From: Pseudomarimonas salicorniae
Lineage (GTDB): Bacteria; Pseudomonadota; Gammaproteobacteria; Xanthomonadales; Xanthomonadaceae
NCBI RefSeq assembly: GCF_023156535.1
Contig: NZ_JALNMH010000001.1
Span: 372,001 to 436,000 of the forward strand
Length of the DNA: 64,000 nt
Reading direction: 5' to 3'
Numbering within the stretch: position 1 is the first letter of the stretch; every line of letters starts with the position of its first letter. A model generated the notes under the pieces. That model saw only the letters and a list, made by a program, of their open reading frames with translations. It was not told where the DNA came from and ran no database searches. This document shows positions 60,108 through 64,000 of this stretch, one piece after another. Position numbers and translations under genes: made by a program.

Positions 60108-60796
60108 GAACCGCCCTCCGCGGGCGGGCGGAAGTCGTCGATCAAGCGGCCGTGATCCAGGACCAGGGTGCGCCGGCGCATGCGCTTGATCAGGGGCAGG
60201 TCGTGGCTGGCCACCAGCACCGAGGTGCCGCGGGCCGGCAGCTCGGCGAAGACCTGCATGACGTCGGCGGCCAGTTGCGGGTCGAGATTGCCGGTGGGCT
60301 CGTCGGCGACCAGCAGGGGCGGCTGGGCGACGATGGCGCGGGCGATGCCGACACGCTGCTGCTCACCCGCCGAGAGCATGGCCGGACGGGCCGCACCGCG
60401 GTCGCCGAGGCCCAGGCGCTCCAGCACCGAACGCACCCGCTTGCCGATCTCGGCGCCTGCGTAGCCGGCGATCAGCAGTGGCAGGGCGACGTTGTCGAAG
60501 ACGCTGCGGTCGGCCAGCAGGCGGTGGTCCTGGAACACCACGCCGACCCGTCTGCGATGCGCCGGCAGGGTCCGCCGGCCGAGCTTGGCCAGGTTGCGGC
60601 CCTCGAACAGCACGGTGCCGCGGCTGGCTCGATCGGCGCCATTGACCAGGCGCAGCAGGGTGCTCTTGCCGGCACCGGAGTGCCCGGTGACAAAGACCAT
60701 CTCGCCGGCTGCGACCTCGAAGCTGACCTCGGACAGCGCCTGCAGTCCGGCGGCAAAGCGCTTGCTCACCGCGTCGAAATGCAGCAACGCACTCAC
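60104..60796 (-). CDS. ftsE: Cell division ATP-binding protein FtsE
   Basis: 230 residues. Walker [10 protein letters not shown], the Q-loop in [20 protein letters not shown], the signature [15 protein letters not shown], Walker [13 protein letters not shown] and the switch His in VASHDLPL are all intact. It pairs with FtsX encoded directly downstream (ATGA overlap). It lies 25 bp after gspF. Confidence 0.95.
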   Translation of the reverse strand: MSALLHFDAVSKRFAAGLQALSEVSFEVAAGEMVFVTGHSGAGKSTLLRLVNGADRASRGTVLFEGRNLAKLGRRTLPAHRRRVGVVFQDHRLLADRSVFDNVALPLLIAGYAGAEIGKRVRSVLERLGLGDRGAARPAMLSAGEQQRVGIARAIVAQPPLLVADEPTGNLDPQLAADVMQVFAELPARGTSVLVASHDLPLIKRMRRRTLVLDHGRLIDDFRPPAEGGS

Positions 60797-60821
60797 GGCA
60801 GCGGACTCCGGTTGGCTCTCA

Positions 60822-62012
60822 TCAGCGTACCAATGTGTTCAGTTCGAAGATCGGCAGGAGGATGGCGAGGACGATGAACAGTACCAGCCCTCCGACCGCG
60901 ATGATGACCAGCGGGCCGAGCGCGGCGCTGGCGACGCCGACCGCGGTGTCCAGTTCGCGTTCGCCATGGGCGGCCGCCTCGTCGAGCATGGCGTCGAGCC
61001 GCCCGCTGCGCTCACCGCTCTGCACCAGGCGCACGGCGATCGGCGGGAACTGCCCGCTATCGGCCAGCGCGCGGCCGAAGCCCTGGCCCTCGCGCACCCG
61101 CTGCGCCACCCGACCCAGGGCCTCGCGCATCGGCAGGGTGGTGACCACCTGGGCGGCGATCTGCAGGGCCTCCAGCAGGGGCACGGCGCTGCTCACCAGC
61201 AGGGCCAGGGTGCGGGCGAAGCGCGCACTGTCGGCGGCCCGCAGCAGTGGACCGAACAGCGGGACCGCCAGCAGGCCGGCCTGGATCCGGCGGCGGCCGG
61301 CCGGGGTACGCAGGGCGGCCAGCACGGCGCCGATCACGACCAGCGCCATCAGGCCGATCCAGGCGCCCTGCTCACGCAGCCCGTCGGAGACCGCGATCAG
61401 GGTGCGCGTGGCCCAGGGCAGGGCCTGGCCCTGCTGGACGAAAACCGTGGTGACCTGGGGCACCACGTAGACCATCAGCCCGCTGACAACCGCCAGGGCC
61501 ACCACGGTGAGCAGCAGGGGATAGGTCAGGGCCATCAGGATGCGCTGACGCAGCGCGGCACTGGCCTCGGCGTGGTCGGCCAGGCGCCGCAGCACCTGGT
61601 CAAGCCGCCCCGCGGATTCGCCGGCCGCCACCGAGGCACGGAACAGCCGGGGGAAGGTATCCCCCTGCTCGGCCAGCGCGCTGGCCAGCGCCGCGCCTTC
61701 CATGACCCGGGCACGCAGGGTGAGCACCACGGCCTGCAAACGGCCCTCGCTGGCCTCGGCCAGCGCCGACAGTGCCTCGTCGATCGGCAGGCCGCTGCCG
61801 ACCAGCACAGCCAGCTGGCGCGAGAACAGGGCGAGCTGGGCGGTGCGCAGACGCTGCCCGGGGCCACCGCCCTCGCCGAGCGCGGAGACCTCCAGCGGAT
61901 GCAGGCCGCGCTCACGCAGCAGAGACCGCGCCGCGCGGGGGGTATCAGCCTGGACCACCCCGCGTTGGCGGCGGCCATCGGCATCCAGAACCTGGTAGGC
62001 AAAAGCGGGCAT
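60822..62012 (-). CDS. gspF: Type II secretion inner-membrane protein GspF (XpsF-like)
   Basis: 396 residues, near the usual ~400. Two GspF domains are seen: the first from LFSRQLAVLVGSGLPIDEAL to LRQRILMALTYPLLLTVVAL and the second from RFARTLALLVSSAVPLLEAL to LGPLVIIAVGGLVLFIVLAI. The N-terminus MPAFAYQVLDADGRRQRGVV and the C-terminal ILLPIFELNTLVR are typical. GspF anchors the assembly platform of the secretion machine. No other gsp gene is in the window; it sits upstream of ftsE instead. A type IV pilus PilC role cannot be wholly excluded. Confidence 0.9.
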   Translation of the reverse strand: MPAFAYQVLDADGRRQRGVVQADTPRAARSLLRERGLHPLEVSALGEGGGPGQRLRTAQLALFSRQLAVLVGSGLPIDEALSALAEASEGRLQAVVLTLRARVMEGAALASALAEQGDTFPRLFRASVAAGESAGRLDQVLRRLADHAEASAALRQRILMALTYPLLLTVVALAVVSGLMVYVVPQVTTVFVQQGQALPWATRTLIAVSDGLREQGAWIGLMALVVIGAVLAALRTPAGRRRIQAGLLAVPLFGPLLRAADSARFARTLALLVSSAVPLLEALQIAAQVVTTLPMREALGRVAQRVREGQGFGRALADSGQFPPIAVRLVQSGERSGRLDAMLDEAAAHGERELDTAVGVASAALGPLVIIAVGGLVLFIVLAILLPIFELNTLVR

Positions 62013-62142
62013 CGCGGAAGTTTACGGGAAGGCTCACCGCTTCTTCGCCGGACGAAGCCGCCGCGGATCGGGCCATCGGCCTTGCCGCACCGCCGCATCC
62101 GGCTCAGACTTGCGCCCTCCCCGCCCTGCAAGCCGAGATCCG

Positions 62143-63516
62143 ATGCCTGCCGCCCAGGTGCTGGTGGTCGACGACGAACCCGACATCCGCCAGCTCGTCC
62201 AGGAGATCCTCGAAGACGAAGGCTATGCCGTGCGCACGGCCGCCCACGCCGAGGCGGCCCGGTCGGCGGTGGCGGAGCGGGTGCCCGATGCCATCCTGCT
62301 CGACATCTGGATGCCGGAGACCGACGGCGTAGCCCTGCTGCGCGAATGGGCCGAGGGCCCGGGCCTGCCCTGCCCGGTGGTGATGATGTCCGGCCACGGC
62401 ACGGTCGAGACCGCCGTCGAGGCCACGCGTCTGGGCGCCTGGGACTTCATCGAGAAACCGATCGCCCTGGCCAAGCTGCTGATCACCCTGCAGCGGGCGC
62501 TGGAAGCCGGCGCCCTGCGCGAAGCCAACCAGGCCCTGCGCGCGCAGATCCTGCCCGAGCTGGCTCCGGTCGGCGACAGCGCGCCGATCCGCGCCCTGCG
62601 CGAGCAGCTCGGCCGGCTCGCCCGCCACGAGGCGCCGGTGCTGCTGCGCGGCGAGGCCGGTACGCGCAAGGAGTCGCTGGCGCGCTGGTTGCACCAACTC
62701 GGCGACCGCCGCGACGGGCCCTTCGTCACCGTCGCGGCCGGGGCGATCAGCGAGGCCCAGGCAGCCAGCACCCTGTTCGGCGCCGAGGAGGGCGGCGTGG
62801 TCTCCCCCGGCCTGCTCGAGCGGGCCCAGGGCGGCAGCCTGTTCCTCGACGAGGTGGCGGCGCTCGGCCCCGAGCTGCAGCGGCGCCTGTGCGCCGCGCT
62901 GGAGCGCCGCGAGCTGCTGCGCGTCGGCGGTCTCAAGCCGGTGCCGCTGGACGTGCGGGTCATCGCGGCCACCGCCATGGACCTGGAGGCCGAGCGCGCC
63001 GCCGGGCGCTTCCTCGATGAGCTGTACTTCCAGATCGCGGTCGTCCCGGTCGAGGTGCCCGCCCTGCGCGACTGCGTCGAGGACATTCCGGAGCTGGTCT
63101 CGAGCATTGTCGAGCAGCTGGCCCGCCAGCAGCTGCCGCCGCGCGAGTTCAGCACCGCGGCGCTCAAGCGCCTGGCCCGGCATGACTGGCCGGGCAATGC
63201 CCGCGAGCTGCGCAACCTGGTCCAGCGCCTGCTGCTGCTCGGCGAGCCCGGGCCGGTCAGCCTGGCCGAGGTCGAGTCCGCGCTCGGCCAGCGCGGGGCG
63301 GCCGCGCGGGAGCCCGGCGAGGGTTTCGAGGTCGCCCTCGACCTGCCCCTGCGCGAGGCCCGCGAGCGCTTCGAGCGCCACTATCTGCTGCAGCAGCTGC
63401 AGACCGTCGGTGGCAGCGTCGGCAAGCTGGCCAAACTGGCCGGCGTCGAGCGCACGCATCTCTATCGCAAGCTGAAAGAGCTGGGCGTGGACATCCGCGC
63501 CAGCAGGGAGGCCTGA
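62143..63516 (+). CDS. NtrX-like response regulator with degraded sigma-54 ATPase motifs
   Basis: 457 residues from ATG 62143. The receiver has Asp10/Asp11, phospho-Asp54 in ILLDIWMPETDG and Lys105. The AAA domain is altered: Walker A reads GEAGTRKE (170-177), the GAFTGA loop is replaced by GAEEGGVVSPG (213-223), and the Arg-finger stretch is GRFLDELYFQ (288-297) with neither usual Arg. Walker B LFLDEV and the Fis-type HTH (SVGKLAKLAGVERTHLYRKL) remain. NtrX normally follows ntrY, absent here; trkA follows 21 bp later. It probably binds DNA without sigma-54 activation. Confidence 0.88.
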   Translation: MPAAQVLVVDDEPDIRQLVQEILEDEGYAVRTAAHAEAARSAVAERVPDAILLDIWMPETDGVALLREWAEGPGLPCPVVMMSGHGTVETAVEATRLGAWDFIEKPIALAKLLITLQRALEAGALREANQALRAQILPELAPVGDSAPIRALREQLGRLARHEAPVLLRGEAGTRKESLARWLHQLGDRRDGPFVTVAAGAISEAQAASTLFGAEEGGVVSPGLLERAQGGSLFLDEVAALGPELQRRLCAALERRELLRVGGLKPVPLDVRVIAATAMDLEAERAAGRFLDELYFQIAVVPVEVPALRDCVEDIPELVSSIVEQLARQQLPPREFSTAALKRLARHDWPGNARELRNLVQRLLLLGEPGPVSLAEVESALGQRGAAAREPGEGFEVALDLPLREARERFERHYLLQQLQTVGGSVGKLAKLAGVERTHLYRKLKELGVDIRASREA

Positions 63517-63537
63517 CATGCCGGGGCACAGCTCGCC

Positions 63538-64000
63538 ATGAAAATCATCATCCTCGGTGCCGGCCAGGTCGGCTCTTCGGTGGCCGCGGCGCTGTCATCG
63601 GAGAACAACGACATCACCGTGGTCGACAACGACCCCTCCAAGCTCAAGGAGCTGGCCGAGCGGCTCGACATCCGCACCGTGCAGGGCCATGCCTCGCTGC
63701 CCAGCGTGCTCGGCCATGCCGGCGCCGAGGACGCCGACCTGATCATCGCCCTGACCTCCAGCGACGAGGTCAACCTGATCGCCTGCGAGATGGCGGATAT
63801 CGTCTACAAGACGCCGACCAAGATCGCCCGCCTGCGCGAGGCGGAGTACCTGCAGCACCCCGAGCTGACCGCCAAGACCCGCGCCGCGGTGGACGTGGCG
63901 ATCAGCCCGGAGGGTCTGGTCTGCCAGCACGTGCAGCGCCTGATCGAATATCCCGGCGCGCTGCAGGTGCTGGACTTCGCCGACGGCCGTGCCCAGCTGG
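63538..64000 (+). CDS. trkA: Trk potassium uptake protein TrkA (partial, 3' end outside window)
   Basis: Start at ATG 63538. The first 154 residues show the NAD-binding RCK domain: MKIIILGAGQVGSSVAAALS, ITVVDNDPSKLKELAERLDI, VQGHASLPSVLGHAGAEDAD, and PTKIARLREAEYLQHPELTA. TrkA is the peripheral regulator of the TrkH/TrkG potassium transporter. The frame is open to the window edge; the full protein is ~458 residues. Confidence 0.93.
   Translation, partial: MKIIILGAGQVGSSVAAALSSENNDITVVDNDPSKLKELAERLDIRTVQGHASLPSVLGHAGAEDADLIIALTSSDEVNLIACEMADIVYKTPTKIARLREAEYLQHPELTAKTRAAVDVAISPEGLVCQHVQRLIEYPGALQVLDFADGRAQL

Overview
The window is a high-GC chromosomal segment, most likely from a gammaproteobacterium of the Xanthomonadales (Lysobacterales). 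This rests on a xanthomonadin-type aryl polyene cluster with a XanB2-like chorismatase, an ftsE-ftsX/rpoH neighbourhood, an ntrX-like gene next to trkA, and abundant REP-type palindromes. The assignment is inferred from gene content; no search was run. Coding density is high. No rRNA, tRNA, CRISPR array or transposase was seen.

Layout. 1-8856: end of an MFS transporter, a secreted lysyl-endopeptidase-like protease, an XdhC/NTP-transferase pair, and a hybrid histidine kinase overlapping a REC-GGDEF diguanylate cyclase. 8912-9962: a BLUF photoreceptor and a GNAT acetyltransferase. 10409-28523: an aryl polyene (xanthomonadin-like) locus. It has a chorismatase to make the hydroxybenzoate starter, an AMP-dependent ligase, an ACP, a ketosynthase plus a chain-length-factor-like partner, a ketoreductase, two hot-dog dehydratases, an acyltransferase, a glycosyltransferase, LolA-like and MMPL export proteins, and two flavin-dependent halogenase-like enzymes. 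It is broken up by REP elements and by a 216-bp tandem repeat array. 28665-31065: a HEAGH-motif membrane protein, an SGNH hydrolase-like protein and a Bax inhibitor-1 family protein.

31335-40163: a 66-codon small peptide gene with an ideal ribosome binding site, read toward an ABC ATPase, three different HlyD-like adaptors, a MacB-like permease and a TonB-dependent receptor, with a divergent LysR regulator. This is the best candidate here for an undescribed system. 40151-41275: a yybP-ykoY (manganese) riboswitch and its TerC-family gene. 41744-55083: SbtA-like transporter, PepN, an NTF2-like protein, M28 peptidase, PuuB-like oxidase, an exported methyltransferase-like lipoprotein, a BlaI/M56 signalling pair with repeats and matching operators, a YkgJ-like protein and a DUF2238 protein. 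Most gaps here hold REPIN-like palindromes of three families.

55577-64000: an SRPBCC protein, rpoH preceded by a CIRCE element, and a compact minus-strand gene string gspF-ftsE-ftsX-response regulator-ung-small membrane protein. It ends with a divergent NtrX-like regulator with degraded ATPase motifs and the start of trkA.
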